Below are positions 38,583-53,640 of a DNA stretch of 64,000 nt, piece after piece; the stretch's first letter is position 1; every line of letters starts with the position of its first letter. Source of the DNA: Ascidia mentula (lineage: Eukaryota; Chordata; Ascidiacea; Phlebobranchia; Ascidiidae). The notes below the pieces were generated by a model. The model did not search any database and was not told where the DNA came from. It saw only the letters and a program-made list of their open reading frames with translations. The translations under genes and the position numbers were made by a program. The stretch lies in assembly GCA_947561715.1 (NCBI GenBank), contig OX387202.1, forward strand, positions 8,073,001-8,137,000. The letters are read 5' to 3'.

Positions 38583-41500
38583 AGCTTTATTATACAGTGG
38601 AAAACGCTGATACTCCAGTATTGCATTTGCTGTTGCACAACGTATGTGACTGTGCGATTTCAGCACTTGTCCATTTTGCAGTATATGACTTTTCGATGAA
38701 AAATATTTTTTTGCAGTACAAGCTTTATTATACAGTGGAAAACGCTGATACTCCAGTATTGCTTTTGCGGTTGCACAACGTATGTAACTATGAGATTTCA
38801 GCACTTGTCCATTTTGCTGTGTATGACTTTTCGATAAAAAATAATTTTTTTCAGTACAAGCTTTATTATACAGTGGAAAATGCTGATACTCCAGTATTGC
38901 TTTTGTGGTTGCACAACGTATGCAACTGTGCGATTTCAGCACTTGTCCGTTTTGCAGTATATGACTTTTCGATAAAAAATAATTTTTTTCAGTACAAGCT
39001 TTATTTTACAGTGGAAAACGCTGGTACTCCAGTATTGCCTTTGCGGTTGCACAACGTATGTAACTGTGCGATTTCAGCACTTGTCCATTTTGCAGTATAT
39101 GACTTTTCGATGAAAAATATTTTTTTGCAGTACAAGCTTTATTATACAGTGGAAAACTCTGATACTCCAGTATTGCTTTTGCGGTTGCACAACGTATGTA
39201 ACTATGAGATTTCAGCACTTGTCCATTTTGCAGTGTATGACTTTTCGACAAAAAATAATTTTTTTCAGTACAAGCTTTATTATACAGTGGAAAACGCTGA
39301 TACTCCAGTATTGCTTTTGTGGTTGCACAACGTCTGTAACTATGCGATTTCAGCACTTGTCCATTTTGCAGTATATGACTTTTCGATGAAAAATATTTTT
39401 TTGCAGTACAAGCTTTATTATACAGTGGAAAACGCTGATACTCCAGTATTGCTTTTGCGGTTGCACAACGTATGTAACTATGAGATTTCAGCACTTGTCC
39501 ATTTTGCAGTATATGACTTTTCGATGAAAAATATTTTTTTGCAGTACAAGCTTTATTATACAGTGGAAAACGCTGATACTCCAGTATTGCTTTTGCGGTT
39601 GCACAACGTATGTAACTATGCGATTTCAGCACTTGTCCATTTTGCAGTATATGACTTTTCGATGAAAAATATTTTTTTGCAGTACAAGCTTTATTATACA
39701 GTGGAAAACGCTGATACTCCAGTATTGCTTTTGCGGTTGCACAACGTATGTAACTATGCGATTTCAGCACTTGTCTATTTTGCAGTGTATGACTTTTCGA
39801 TGAAAAATATTTTTTTTCAGTACAAGCTTTATTATACAGTGGAAAACGCTGATACTCCAGTATTGCTTTTGTGGTTGCACAACGTCTGTAACTATGCGAT
39901 TTCAGCACTTGTCTATTTTGCAGTATATGACTTTTCGATGAAAAATATTTTTTTTCAGTACAAGCTTTATTATACAGTGGAAAACGCTGATACTCCAGTA
40001 TTGCTTTTGCGGTTGCACAACGTATGTAACTATGAGATTTCAGCACTTGTCCATTTTGCAGTATATGACTTTTCGATGAAAAATATTTTTTTGCAGTACA
40101 AGCTTTATTATACAGTGGAAAACGCTGATACTCCAGTATTGCTTTTGCAGTTGCACAACGTATGTAACTATGCGATTTCAGCACTTGTCCATTTTGCAGT
40201 ATATGACTTTTCGATGAAAAATATTTTTTTGCAGTACAAGCTTTATTATACAGTGGAAAACGCTGATACTCCAGTATTGCTTTTGCGGTTGCACAACGTA
40301 TGTAACTATGCGATTTCAGCACTTGTCCATTTTGCAGTATATGACTTTTCGATAAAAAATAATTTTTTTCAGTACAAGCTTTATTATACAGTGGAAAACG
40401 CTGATACTCCAGTATTCCTTTTGCGGTTGCACAACGTATGTAACTATGCGATTTCAGCACTTGTCCATTTTGCAGTATATGACTTTTCGATGAAAAATAA
40501 TTTTTTTCAGTACAAGCCTTATTATACGGTGGAAAACGCTGATACTCCAGTATTGCTTGTGCGGTTGCACAACGTATGTAACTATCAGATTTCAGCACTT
40601 GTCCATTTTGCAGTGTATGACATTTCGATAAAAAATATTTTTTTTCAGTACAAGCTTTATTATACAGTGGAAAACGCTGATACTCCAGTATTGCTTTTGC
40701 GGTTGCACAACGTATGAAACTGTGCGATTTCAGCACTTATCCATTTTGCAGTATATGATTTTTCGATGAAAAATATTTTTTTGCAGTACAAGCTTTATTA
40801 TACAGAGGAAAACGCTGATACTCCAGTATTGCATTTGCGGTTGCACAACGTATGTAACTGTGCAATTTCAGCACTTGTCCATTTTGCAGTATATGACTTT
40901 TCGATGAAAAATATTTTTTTGCAGTAAAAGCTTTATTATACTGTGGAAAACGCTGATACTCCAGTATTGCGTTTGCGGTTGCACAACGTATGAAACTATG
41001 CGATTTCAGGACTTGTCCATTTTGCAGTATATGACTTTTCGATGAAAAATATTTTTTTGCAGTACAAGCTTTATTATACAGTGGAAAACGCTGATAATCC
41101 AGTATTGCTTTTGCGGTTGCACTCCGTATGTAACTATGCGATTTCAGCACTTGTCCATTTTGCAGTATATGACTTTTCGATAAAAAATAATTTTTTGCAG
41201 TACAAGCTTTATTATACGGTGGAAAACGCTGATACTCCAGTATTGCTTTTGCGGTTGCACAACGTATGTAACTGTGCGATTTCAGTACTTGTCCATTTTG
41301 CAGTATATGACTTTTCGATAAAAAATAATTTTTTTCAGTACAAGCTTTATTATACAGTGGAAAACGCTGGTACTCCAGTATTGCCTTTGCGGTTGCACAA
41401 CGCATGTAACTGTGCGATTTCAGCACTTGTCGATTTTGCAGTATATGATTTTTCGATGAAAAATATTTTTTTGCAGTACAAGCTTTATTATACAGTGGAA

Positions 41501-42183
41501 AACGCTGATACTCCAGTATTGCTTTTGCGGTTGCACAACGTATGTAACTGTGCAATTTCAGCACTTGTCCATTTTGCAGTATATGATTTTTTGTGAAAAA
41601 ATAATTTTTTTCAGTACAAGCTTTATTATACCGTGGAAAACGCTGATACTCCAGTATTGCTTTTGCGGTTGCACAACGTATGTAACTATGCGATTTCAGC
41701 ACTTGTCTATTTTGCAGTGTATGACTTTTCGATGAAAAATATTTTTTTTCAGTACAAGCTTTATTATACAGTGGAAAACGCTGATACTCCAGTATTGCTT
41801 TTGTGGTTGCACAACGTCTGTAACTATGCGATTTCAGCACTTGTCTATTTTGCAGTATATGACTTTTCGATGAAAAATATTTTTTTTCAGTACAAGCTTT
41901 ATTATACAGTGGAAAACGCTGATACTCCAGTATTGCTTTTGCGGTTGCACAACGTATGTAACTATGAGATTTCAGCACTTGTCCATTTTGCAGTATATGA
42001 CTTTTCGATGAAAAATATTTTTTTGCAGTACAAGCTTTATTATACAGTGGAAAACGCTGATACTCCAGTATTGCTTTTGCGGTTGCACAACGTATGTAAC
42101 TATGCGATTTCAGCACTTGTCCATTTTGCAGTATATGACTTTTCGATGAAAAATATTTTTTTGCAGTACAAGCTTTATTATAC
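38583..42183 (+). repeat. Macro-repeat arm 2, left part
   Basis: This is the partner of 15.4-19.0 kb at an offset of 23,183 bp. Differences from arm 1 are sparse, for example TTGCAGTTGC at about 40145 and TTGCGTTTGCGG at about 40971, where arm 1 has CGG and CTT forms. This supports fairly recent copying or homogenisation. Confidence 0.86.
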
Positions 42184-45100
42184 AGTGGAAAACGCTGATA
42201 CTCCAGTATTGCTTTTGCGGTTGCACAACGTATGTAACTGTGCGATTTCAGCACTTGTCCATTTTGCAGTATATGATTTTTTGTGAAAAAATAATTTTTT
42301 TCAGTACAAGCTTTATTATACCGTGGAAAACGCTGGTATTCCAGTATTGCCTTTGCTGTTGCACAACGTATGTAACTATGCGATTTCAGCACTTGTCCAT
42401 TTTGCAGTATATGACTTTTCGATGAAAAATATTTTTTTGCTGTACAAGCTTTATTATACAGTGGAAAACGCTGATACTCCAGTATTGCATTTGCGGTTGC
42501 ACAACGTATGTAACTATGCGATTTCAGCACTTGTCCATTTTGCAGTATATGAATTTTCGATGAAAAATATTTTTTTGGCAGTACAAGCTTTATTATACAG
42601 TGGAAAACGCTGATACTCCAGTATTGCTTTTGCGGTTGCACAACGTCTGTAACTATGCGATTTCAGCACTTGTCCATTTTGCAGTATGTGACTTTTCGAT
42701 GAAAAATATTTTTTTGCAGTACAAGCTTTATTATACAGTGGAAAACGCTGATACTCCAGTATTGCTTTTGCGGTTGCACAACGTATGTAACTATGCGATT
42801 TCAGGACTTGTCCATTTTGCAGTATATGACTTTTCGATGAAAAATATTTTTTTGCAGTACAAGCTTTATTATACAGTGGAAAACGCTGATAATCCAGTAT
42901 TGCTTTTGCGGTTGCACTCCGTATGTAACTATGCGATTTCAGCACTTGTCCATTTTGCAGTATATGACTTTTCGATAAAAAATAATTTTTTGCAGTACAA
43001 GCTTTATTATACGGTGGAAAACGCTGATACTCCAGTATTGCTTGTGCGGTTGCACAACGTATGTAACTATCAGATTTCAGCACTTGTCCATTTTGCAGTG
43101 TATGACATTTCGATAAAAAATATTTTTTTTCAGTACAAGCTTTATTATACAGTGGAAAACGCTGATACTCCAGTATTGCTTTTGCGGTTGCACAACGTAT
43201 GTAACTGTGCGATTTCAGCACTTGTCCATTTTGCAGTATATGATTTTTCGATGAAAAATATTTTTTTGCAGTACAAGCTTTATTATACAGTGGAAAACGC
43301 TGATACTCCAGTATTGCTTTTGCGGTTGCACAACGTATGTAACTATGAGATTTCAGCACTTGTCCATTTTGCAGTATATGACTTTTCGATGAAAAATATT
43401 TTTTTGCAGTACAAGCTTTATTATACAGTGGAAAACGCTGATACTCCAGTATTGCTTTTGCGGTTGCACAACGTATGTAACTATGCGATTTCAGCACTTG
43501 TCCATTTTGCAGTATATGACTTTTCGATGAAAAATATTTTTTTGCAGTACAAGCTTTATTATACAGTGGAAAACGCTGATACTCCAGTATTGCTTTTGCG
43601 GTTGCACAACGTATGTAACTATGCGATTTCTGCACTTGTCCATTTTGCAGTATATGACTTTTCGATGAAAAATATTTTTTTGCAGTACAAGCTTTATTAT
43701 ACAGTGGAAAACGCTGATACTCCAGTATTGCTTTTGCGGTTGCACAACGTATGTAACTGTGCAATTTCAGCACTTGTCCATTTTGCAGTATATGACTTTT
43801 CGATGAAAAATATTTTTTTGCAGTACAAGCTTTATTATACAGTGGAAAACGCTGATACTCCAGTATTGCTTTTGCGGTTGCACGACGTATGTAACTATGA
43901 GATTTCAGCACTTGTCCATTTTGCAGTGTATGACTTTTCGATAAAAAATAATTTTTTTCAGTACAAGCTTTATTATACAGTGGAAAACGCTGATACTCCA
44001 GTATTGCTTTTGCGGTTGCACAACGTATGTAACTGTGCGATTTCAGTACTTGTCCATTTTGCAGTATATGACTTTTCGATAAAAAATAATTTTTTTCAGT
44101 ACAAGCTTTATTTTACAGTGGAAAACGCTGGTACTCCAGTATTGCCTTTGCGGTTGCACAACGTATGTAACTGTGCGATTTCAGCACTTGTCCATTTTGC
44201 AGTATATGATTTTTCGATGAAAAATATTTTTTTGCAGTACAAGCTTTATTATACAGTGGAAAACGCTGATACTCCAGTATTGCTTTTGCGGTTGCACAAC
44301 GTATGTAACTGTGCAATTTCAGCACTTGTCCATTTTGCAGTATATGATTTTTTGTGAAAAAATAATTTTTTTCAGTACAAGCTTTATTATACCGTGGAAA
44401 ACGCTGGTATTCCAGTATTGCTTTGCTGTTGCACAACGTATGTAACTATGCGATTTCAGCACTTGTCCATTTTGCAGTATATGACTTTTCGATGAAAAAT
44501 ATTTTTTTGCTGTACAAGCTTTATTATACAGTGGAAAACGCTGATACTCCAGTATTGCATTTGCGGTTGCACAACGTATGTAACTATGCGATTTCAGCAC
44601 TTGTCCATTTTGCAGTATATGAATTTTCGATGAAAAATATTTTTTTTGCAGTACAAGCTTTATTATACAGTGGAAAACGCTGATACTCCAGTATTGCTTT
44701 TGCGGTTGCACAACGTCTGTAAGTATGCGATTTCAGCACTTGTCCATTTTGCAGTATATGACTTTTCGATGAAAAATATTTTTTTGCAGTACAAGCTTTA
44801 TTATACTGTGGAAAACGCTGATACTCCAGTATTGCTTTTGCGGTTGCACAACGTATGTAACTATGCGATTTCAGCACTTGTCCATTTTGCAGTATGTGAC
44901 TTTTCGATGAAAAATATTTTTTTGCAGTACAAGCTTTATTATACAGTGGAAAACGCTGATACTCCAGTATTGCTTTTGCGGTTGCACAACGTATGTAACT
45001 ATGCGATTTCAGCACTTGTCCATTTTGCAGTATATGAATTTTCGATGAAAAATATTTTTTTGCAGTACAAGCTTTATTATACAGTGGAAAACGCTGATAC

Positions 45101-46499
45101 TACAGTATTGCTTTTGCGGTTGCACAACGTATGTAACTATGAGATTTCAGCACTTGTCCATTTTGCAGTGTATGACTTTTCGATAAAAAATATTTTTTTT
45201 CAGTACAAGCTTTATTTTACAGTGGAAAACGCTGGTACTCCAGTATTGCCTTTGCGGTTGCCCAACGTATGTGACTGTGCGATTTCAGCACTTGTCCATT
45301 TTGCAGTATATGACTTTTCGATGAAAAATATTTTTTTGCAGTACAAGCTTTATTATACAGTGGAAAACGCTGATACTCCAGTATTGCTTTTGCGGTTGCA
45401 CAACGTATGTAACTATGAGATTTCAGCACTTGTCCATTTTGCTGTGTATGACTTTTCGATAAAAAATAATTTTTTCAGGACAAGCTTTATTATACAGTGG
45501 AAAACGCTGATACTCCAGTATTGCTTTTGCGGTTGCACAACGTATGCAACTGTGCGATTTCAGCACTTGTCCGTTTTGCAGTATATGACTTTTCGATAAA
45601 AAATAATTTTTTTCAGTACAAGCTTTATTTTACAGTGGAAAACGCTGGTACTCCAGTATTGCCTTTGCGGTTGCACAACGTATGTAACTGTGCGATTTCA
45701 GCACTTGTCCATTTTGCAGTATATGACTTTTCGATGAAAAATATTTTTTTGCAGTACAAGCTTTATTATACAGTGGAAAACGCTGATACTCCAGTATTGC
45801 TTTTGCGGTTGCACAACGTATGTAACTATGAGATTTCAGCACTTGTCCATTTTGCAGTGTATGACTTTTCGACAAAAAATAATTTTTTTCAGTACAAGCT
45901 TTATTATACAGTGGAAAACGCTGATACTCCAGTATTGCTTTTGTGGTTGCACAACGTCTGTAACTATGCGATTTCAGCACTTGTCCATTTTGCAGTATAT
46001 GACTTTTCGATGAAAAATATTTTTTTGCAGTACAAGCTTTATTATACAGTGGAAAACGCTGATACTGCAGTATTGCTTTTGCGGTTGCACAACGTATGTA
46101 ACTATGAGATTTCAGCACTTGTCCATTTTGCAGTATATGACTTTTCGATGAAAAATATTTTTTTGCAGTACAAGCTTTATTGTACAGTGGAAAACGCTGA
46201 TACTCCAGTGTTGCTTTTGCGGTTGCACAACGTATGTAACTATGCGATTTCAGCACTTGTCCATTTTGCAGTATATGACTTTTCGATGAAAAATATTTTT
46301 TTTCAGTACAAGCTTTATTATACAGTGGAAAACGCTGATACTCCAGTATTGCTTTTGCGGTTGCACAACGTATGTAACTATGCGATTTCAGCACTTGTCC
46401 ATTTTGCAGTATATGACTTTTCGATGAAAAATATTTTTTTGCAGTACAAGCTTTATTATACAGTGGAAAACGCTGATACTCCAGTATTGCTTTTGCGGT

Positions 46500-49400
46500 T
46501 GCACAACGTATGTAACTATGCGATTTCAGCACTTGTCCATTTTGCAGTATATGACTTTTCGACAAAAAAATAATTTTTTTCAGTACAAGCTTTATTATAC
46601 AGTGGAAAACGCTGATACTCCAGTATTCCTTTTGCGGTTGCACAACGTATGTAACTATGCGATTTCAGGACTTGTCCATTTTGCAGTATATGACTTTTCG
46701 ATGAAAAATATTTTTTTGCAGTACAAGCTTTATTATACAGTGGAAAACGCTGATAATCCAGTATTGCTTTTGCGGTTGCACACCGTATGTAACTATGCGA
46801 TTTCAGCACTTGTCCATTTTGCAGTATATGACTTTTCGATAAAAAATAATTTTTTTCAGTACAAGCTTTATTATACGGTGGAAAACGCTGATACTCCAGT
46901 ATTGCGTTTGCGGTTGCACAACGTATGTAACTATCAGATTTCAGCACTTGTCCATTTTGCAGTGTATGACATTTCGATAAAAAATATTTTTTTTCAGTAC
47001 AAGCTTTATTATACAGTGGAAAACGCTGATACTCCAGTATTGCTTTTGCGGTTGCACAACGTATGTAACTGTGCGATTTCAGCACTTGTCCATTTTGCAG
47101 TATATGATTTTTCGATGAAAAATATTTTTTTGCAGTACAAGCTTTATTATACAGAGGAAAACGCTGATACTCGAGTATTGCATTTGCGGTTGCACAACGT
47201 ATGCAACTGTGCAATTTCAGCACTTGTCCATTTTGCAGTATATGACTTTTCGATAAAAAATATTTTTTTGCGGTACAAGCTTTATTATACAGTGGAAAAC
47301 GCTGATACTCCAGTATTGCTTTTGCGGTTGCACAACGTATGTAACTATGCCATTTCAGCACTTGTCCATTTTGCAGTATATGACTTTTCGATGAAAAATA
47401 TTTTTTTGCAGTACAAGCTTTATTATACAGTGGAAAACGCTGATACTCCAGTATTGCTTTTGCGGTTGCACAACGTATGTAACTATGCGATTTCAGCACT
47501 TGTCCATTTTGCAGTATATGACTTTTCGATGAAAAATATTTTTTTGCAGTACAAGCTTTATTATACAGTGGAAAACGTTGATACTCCAGTATTGCTTTTG
47601 CGGTTGCACAACGTATGTAACTGTGCAATTTCAGCACTTGTCCATTTTGCAGTATATGACTTTTCGATGAAAAATATTTTTTTGCAGTACAAGCTTTATT
47701 ATACAGTGGAAAACGCTGATACTCCAGTATTGCTTTTGCGGTTGCACAACGTATGTAACTATGAGATTTCAGCACTTGTCCATTTTGCAGTGTATGACTT
47801 TTCGATAAAAAATAATTTTTTTCAGTACAAGCTTTATTATACAGTGGAAAACGCTGATACTCCAGTATTGCTTTTGCGGTTGCACAACGTATGTAACTGT
47901 GCGATTTCAGCACTTGTCCATTTTGCAGTATATGACTTTTCTATAAAAAATAATTTTTTTCAGTACAAGCTTTATTTTACAGTGGAAAACGCTGGTACTC
48001 CACTATTGCCTTTGCGGTTGCACAACGTATGTAACTGTGCGATTTCAGCACTTGTCCATTTTGCAGTATATGATTTTTCGATGAAAAATATTTTTTTGCA
48101 GTACAAGCTTTATTATACAGTGGAAAACGCTGATACTCCAGTATTGCTTTTGCGGTTGCACAACGTATGTAACTGTGCGATTTCAGCACTTGTCCATTTT
48201 GCAGTATATGATTTTTTGTGAAAAAATAATTTTTTTCAGTACAAGCTTTATTATACCGTGGAAAACGCTGGTATTCCAGTATTGCCTTTGCTGTTGCACA
48301 ACGTATGTAACTATGCGATTTCAGCACTTGTCCATTTTGCAGTATATGACTTTTCGATGAAAAATATTTTTTTGCTGTACAAGCTTTATTATACAGTGGA
48401 AAACGCTGATACTCCAGTATTGCATTTGCGGTTGCACAACGTATGTAACTATGCGATTTCAGCACTTGTCCATTTTGCAGTATATGAATTTTCGATGAAA
48501 AATATTTTTTTGGCAGTACAAGCTTTATTATACAGTGGAAAACGCTGATACTCCAGTATTGCTTTTGCGGTTGCACAACGTCTGTAACTATACGATTTCA
48601 GCACTTGTCCATTTTGCAGTATGTGACTTTTCGATGAAAAATATTTTTTTGCAGTACAAGCTTTATTATACAGTGGAAAACGCTGATACTCCAGTATTGC
48701 TTTTGCGGTTGCACAACGTATGTAACTATGCGATTTCAGCACTTGTCCATTTTGCAGTATATGACTTTTCGATGAAAAATATTTTTTTGCAGTACAAGCT
48801 TTATTATACAGTGGAAAACGCTGATACTCCAGTATTGCTTTTGCGGTTGCACAACGTATGTAACTATGAGATTTCAGCACTTGTCCATTTTGCAGTGTAT
48901 GACTTTTCGACAAAAAATAATTTTTTTCAGTACAAGCTTTATTATACAGTGGAAAACGCTGATACTCCAGTATTGCTTTTGTGGTTGCACAACGTCTGTA
49001 ACTATGCGATTTCAGCACTTGTCCATTTTGCAGTATATGACTTTTCGATGAAAAATATTTTTTTGCAGTACAAGCTTTATTATACAGTGGAAAACGCTGA
49101 TACTCCAGTACTGCTTTTGCGGTTGCACAACGTATGTAACTATGAGATTTCAGCACTTGTCCATTTTGCAGTATATGACTTTTCGATGAAAAATATTTTT
49201 TTGCAGTACAAGCTTTATTATACAGTGGAAAACGCTGATACTCCAGTATTGCTTTTGCGGTTGCACAACGTATGTAACTATGCGATTTCAGCACTTGTCC
49301 ATTTTGCAGTATATGACTTTTCGATGAAAAATATTTTTTTTCAGTACAAGCTTTATTATACAGTGGAAAACGCTGATACTCCAGTATTGCTTTTGCGGTT

Positions 49401-52400
49401 GCACAACGTATGTAACTATGCGATTTCAGCACTTGTCCATTTTGCAGTATATGACTTTTCGATGAAAAATATTTTTTTGCAGTACAAGCTTTATTATACA
49501 GTGGAAAACGCTGATACTCCAGTATTGCTTTTGCAGTTGCACAACGTATGTAACTATGCGATTTCAGCACTTGTCCATTTTGCAGTATATGACTTTTCGA
49601 CAAAAAAATAATTTTTTTCAGTACAAGCTTTATTATACAGTGGAAAACGCTGATACTCCAGTATTCCTTTTGCGGTTGCACAACGTATGTAACTATGCGA
49701 TTTCAGCACTTGTCCATTTTGCAGTATATGACTTTTCGATGAAAAATATTTTTTTGCAGTAAAAGCTTTATTATACAGTGGAAAACGCTGATACTCCAGT
49801 ATTGCTTTTGCGGTTGCACACCGTATGTAACTATGCGATTTCAGCACTTGTCCATTTTGCAGTATATGACTTTTCGATAAAAAATAATTTTTTTCAGTAC
49901 AAGCTTTATTATACGGTGGAAAACGCTGATACTCCAGTATTGCTTTTGCGGTTGCACAACGTTTGTAACTATGCGATTTCAGCACTTGTCCATTTTGCAG
50001 TGTATGACTTTTCGATGAAAAATAATTTTTTTCAGTACAAGCTTTATTATTCAGTGGAAAACGCTGATACTCCAGTATTGCTTTTGCGGTTGCACAACGT
50101 ATGTAACTATGCGATTTCAGCACTTGTCCATTTTGCAGTATATGACTTTTCGACAAAAAAATAATTTTTTTCAGTACAAGCTTTATTATACAGTGGAAAA
50201 CGCTGATACTCCAGTATTCCTTTTGCGGTTGCACAACGTATGTAACTATGCGATTTCAGGACTTGTCCATTTTGCAGTATATGACTTTTCGATGAAAAAT
50301 ATTTTTTTGCAGTACAAGCTTTATTATACAGTGGAAAACGCTGATAATCCAGTATTGCTTTTGCGGTTGCACACCGTATGTAACTATGCGATTTCAGCAC
50401 TTGTCCATTTTGCAGTATATGACTTTTCGATAAAAAATAATTTTTTTCAGTACAAGCTTTATTATACGGTGGAAAACGCTGATACTCCAGTATTGCGTTT
50501 GCGGTTGCACAACGTATGTAACTATCAGATTTCAGCACTTGTCCATTTTGCAGTGTATGACATTTCGATAAAAAATATTTTTTTTCAGTACAAGCTTTAT
50601 TATACAGTGGAAAACGCTGATACTCCAGTATTGCTTTTGCGGTTGCACAACGTATGTAACTGTGCGATTTCAGCACTTGTCCATTTTGCAGTATATGATT
50701 TTTCGATGAAAAATATTTTTTTGCAGTACAAGCTTTATTATACAGAGGAAAACGCTGATACTCGAGTATTGCATTTGCGGTTGCACAACGTATGTAACTG
50801 TGCAATTTCAGCACTTGTCCATTTTGCAGTATATGACTTTTCGATAAAAAATATTTTTTTGCGGTACAAGCTTTATTATACAGTGGAAAACGCTGATACT
50901 CCAGTATTGCTTTTGCGGTTGCACAACGTATGTAACTATGCGATTTCAGCACTTGTCCATTTTGCAGTATATGACTTTTCGATGAAAAATATTTTTTTGC
51001 AGTACAAGCTTTATTATACAGTGGAAAACGCTGATACTCCAGTATTGCTTTTGCGGTTGCACAACGTATGTAACTATGCGATTTCAGCACTTGTCCATTT
51101 TGCAGTATATGACTTTTCGATGAAAAATATTTTTTTGCAGTACAAGCTTTATTATACAGTGGAAAACGCTGATACTCCAGTATTGCTTTTGCGGTTGCAC
51201 AACGTATGTAACTGTGCAATTTCAGCACTTGTCCATTTTGCAGTATATGACTTTTCGATGAAAAATATTTTTTTGCAGTACAAGCTTTATTATACAGTGG
51301 AAAACGCTGATACTCCAGTATTGCTTTTGCGGTTGCACAACGTATGTAACTATGAGATTTCAGCACTTGTCCATTTTGCAGTGTATGACTTTTCGATAAA
51401 AAATAATTTTTTTCAGTACAAGCTTTATTATACAGTGGAAAACGCTGATACTCCAGTATTGCTTTTGCGGTTGCACAACGTATGTAACTGTGCGATTTCA
51501 GCACTTGTCCATTTTGCAGTATATGACTTTTCTATAAAAAATAATTTTTTTCAGTACAAGCTTTATTTTACAGTGGAAAACGCTGGTACTCCAGTATTGC
51601 CTTTGCGGTTGCACAACGTATGTAACTGTGCGATTTCAGCACTTGTCCATTTTGCAGTATATGATTTTTCGATGAAAAATATTTTTTTGCAGTACAAGCT
51701 TTATTATACAGTGGAAAACGCTGATACTCCAGTATTGCTTTTGCGGTTGCACAACGTATGTAACTGTGCGATTTCAGCACTTGTCCATTTTGCAGTATAT
51801 GATTTTTTGTGAAAAAATAATTTTTTTCAGTACAAGCTTTATTATACCGTGGAAAACGCTGGTATTCCAGTATTGCCTTTGCTGTTGCACAACGTATGTA
51901 ACTATGCGATTTCAGCACTTGTCCATTTTGCAGTATATGACTTTTCGATGAAAAATATTTTTTTGCTGTACAAGCTTTATTATACAGTGGAAAACGCTGA
52001 TACTCCAGTATTGCATTTGCGGTTGCACAACGTATGTAACTATGCGATTTCAGCACTTGTCCATTTTGCAGTATATGAATTTTCGATGAAAAATATTTTT
52101 TTGGCAGTACAAGCTTTATTATACAGTGGAAAACGCTGATACTCCAGTATTGCTTTTGCGGTTGCACAACGTCTGTAACTATGCGATTTCAGCACTTGTC
52201 CATTTTGCAGTATGTGACTTTTCGATGAAAAATATTTTTTTGCAGTACAAGCTTTATTATACAGTGGAAAACGCTGATACTCCAGTATTGCTTTTGCGGT
52301 TGCACAACGTATGTAACTATGCGATTTCAGCACTTGTCCATTTTGCAGTATATGACTTTTCGATGAAAAATATTTTTTTGCAGTACAAGCTTTATTATAC

Positions 52401-53640
52401 AGTGGAAAACGCTGATACTCCAGTATTGCTTTTGCGGTTGCACAACGTATGTAACTATGAGATTTCAGCACTTGTCCATTTTGCAGTGTATGACTTTTCG
52501 ACAAAAAATAATTTTTTTCAGTACAAGCTTTATTATACAGTGGAAAACGCTGATACTCCAGTATTGCTTTTGTGGTTGCACAACGTCTGTAACTATGCGA
52601 TTTCAGCACTTGTCCATTTTGCAGTATATGACTTTTCGATGAAAAATATTTTTTTGCAGTACAAGCTTTATTATACAGTGGAAAACGCTGATACTCCAGT
52701 ACTGCTTTTGCGGTTGCACAACGTATGTAACTATGAGATTTCAGCACTTGTCCATTTTGCAGTATATGACTTTTCGATGAAAAATATTTTTTTGCAGTAC
52801 AAGCTTTATTATACAGTGGAAAACGCTGATACTCCAGTATTGCTTTTGCGGTTGCACAACGTATGTAACTATGCGATTTCAGCACTTGTCCATTTTGCAG
52901 TATATGACTTTTCGATGAAAAATATTTTTTTTCAGTACAAGCTTTATTATACAGTGGAAAACGCTGATACTCCAGTATTGCTTTTGCGGTTGCACAACGT
53001 ATGTAACTATGCGATTTCAGCACTTGTCCATTTTGCAGTATATGACTTTTCGATGAAAAATATTTTTTTGCAGTACAAGCTTTATTATACAGTGGAAAAC
53101 GCTGATACTCCAGTATTGCTTTTGCAGTTGCACAACGTATGTAACTATGCGATTTCAGCACTTGTCCATTTTGCAGTATATGACTTTTCGACAAAAAAAT
53201 AATTTTTTTCAGTACAAGCTTTATTATACAGTGGAAAACGCTGATACTCCAGTATTCCTTTTGCGGTTGCACAACGTATGTAACTATGCGATTTCAGCAC
53301 TTGTCCATTTTGCAGTATATGACTTTTCGATGAAAAATATTTTTTTGCAGTAAAAGCTTTATTATACAGTGGAAAACGCTGATACTCCAGTATTGCTTTT
53401 GCGGTTGCACACCGTATGTAACTATGCGATTTCAGCACTTGTCCATTTTGCAGTATATGACTTTTCGATAAAAAATAATTTTTTTCAGTACAAGCTTTAT
53501 TATACGGTGGAAAACGCTGATACTCCAGTATTGCTTTTGCGGTTGCACAACGTTTGTAACTATGCGATTTCAGCACTTGTCCATTTTGCAGTGTATGACT
53601 TTTCGATGAAAAATAATTTTTTTCAGTACAAGCTTTATTA
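46500..53640 (+). repeat. 26-mer HOR, two near-identical copies (3,591 bp)
   Basis: Landmarks at 46516, 46518, 47977, 48175, 48449, 48866 and 49554 recur exactly 3,591 bp later (26 units plus 3 bp). The extra 3 bp come from single-base expansions within the unit: ACAAAAAAATAA (46567, 49607) and TTTTTTTGGCAG (48511). Only a few private substitutions were seen, such as ATACGATTT at 48591, TATGCCATT at 47349, AACGTTGAT at 47576, CCACTATTG at 48001 and GTATGCAAC at 47203. The copies are therefore well over 99% identical by eye. The homology ends near 53.64 kb, where TATTCAGTGG (50050) faces TATACAGTGG. Confidence 0.93.
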
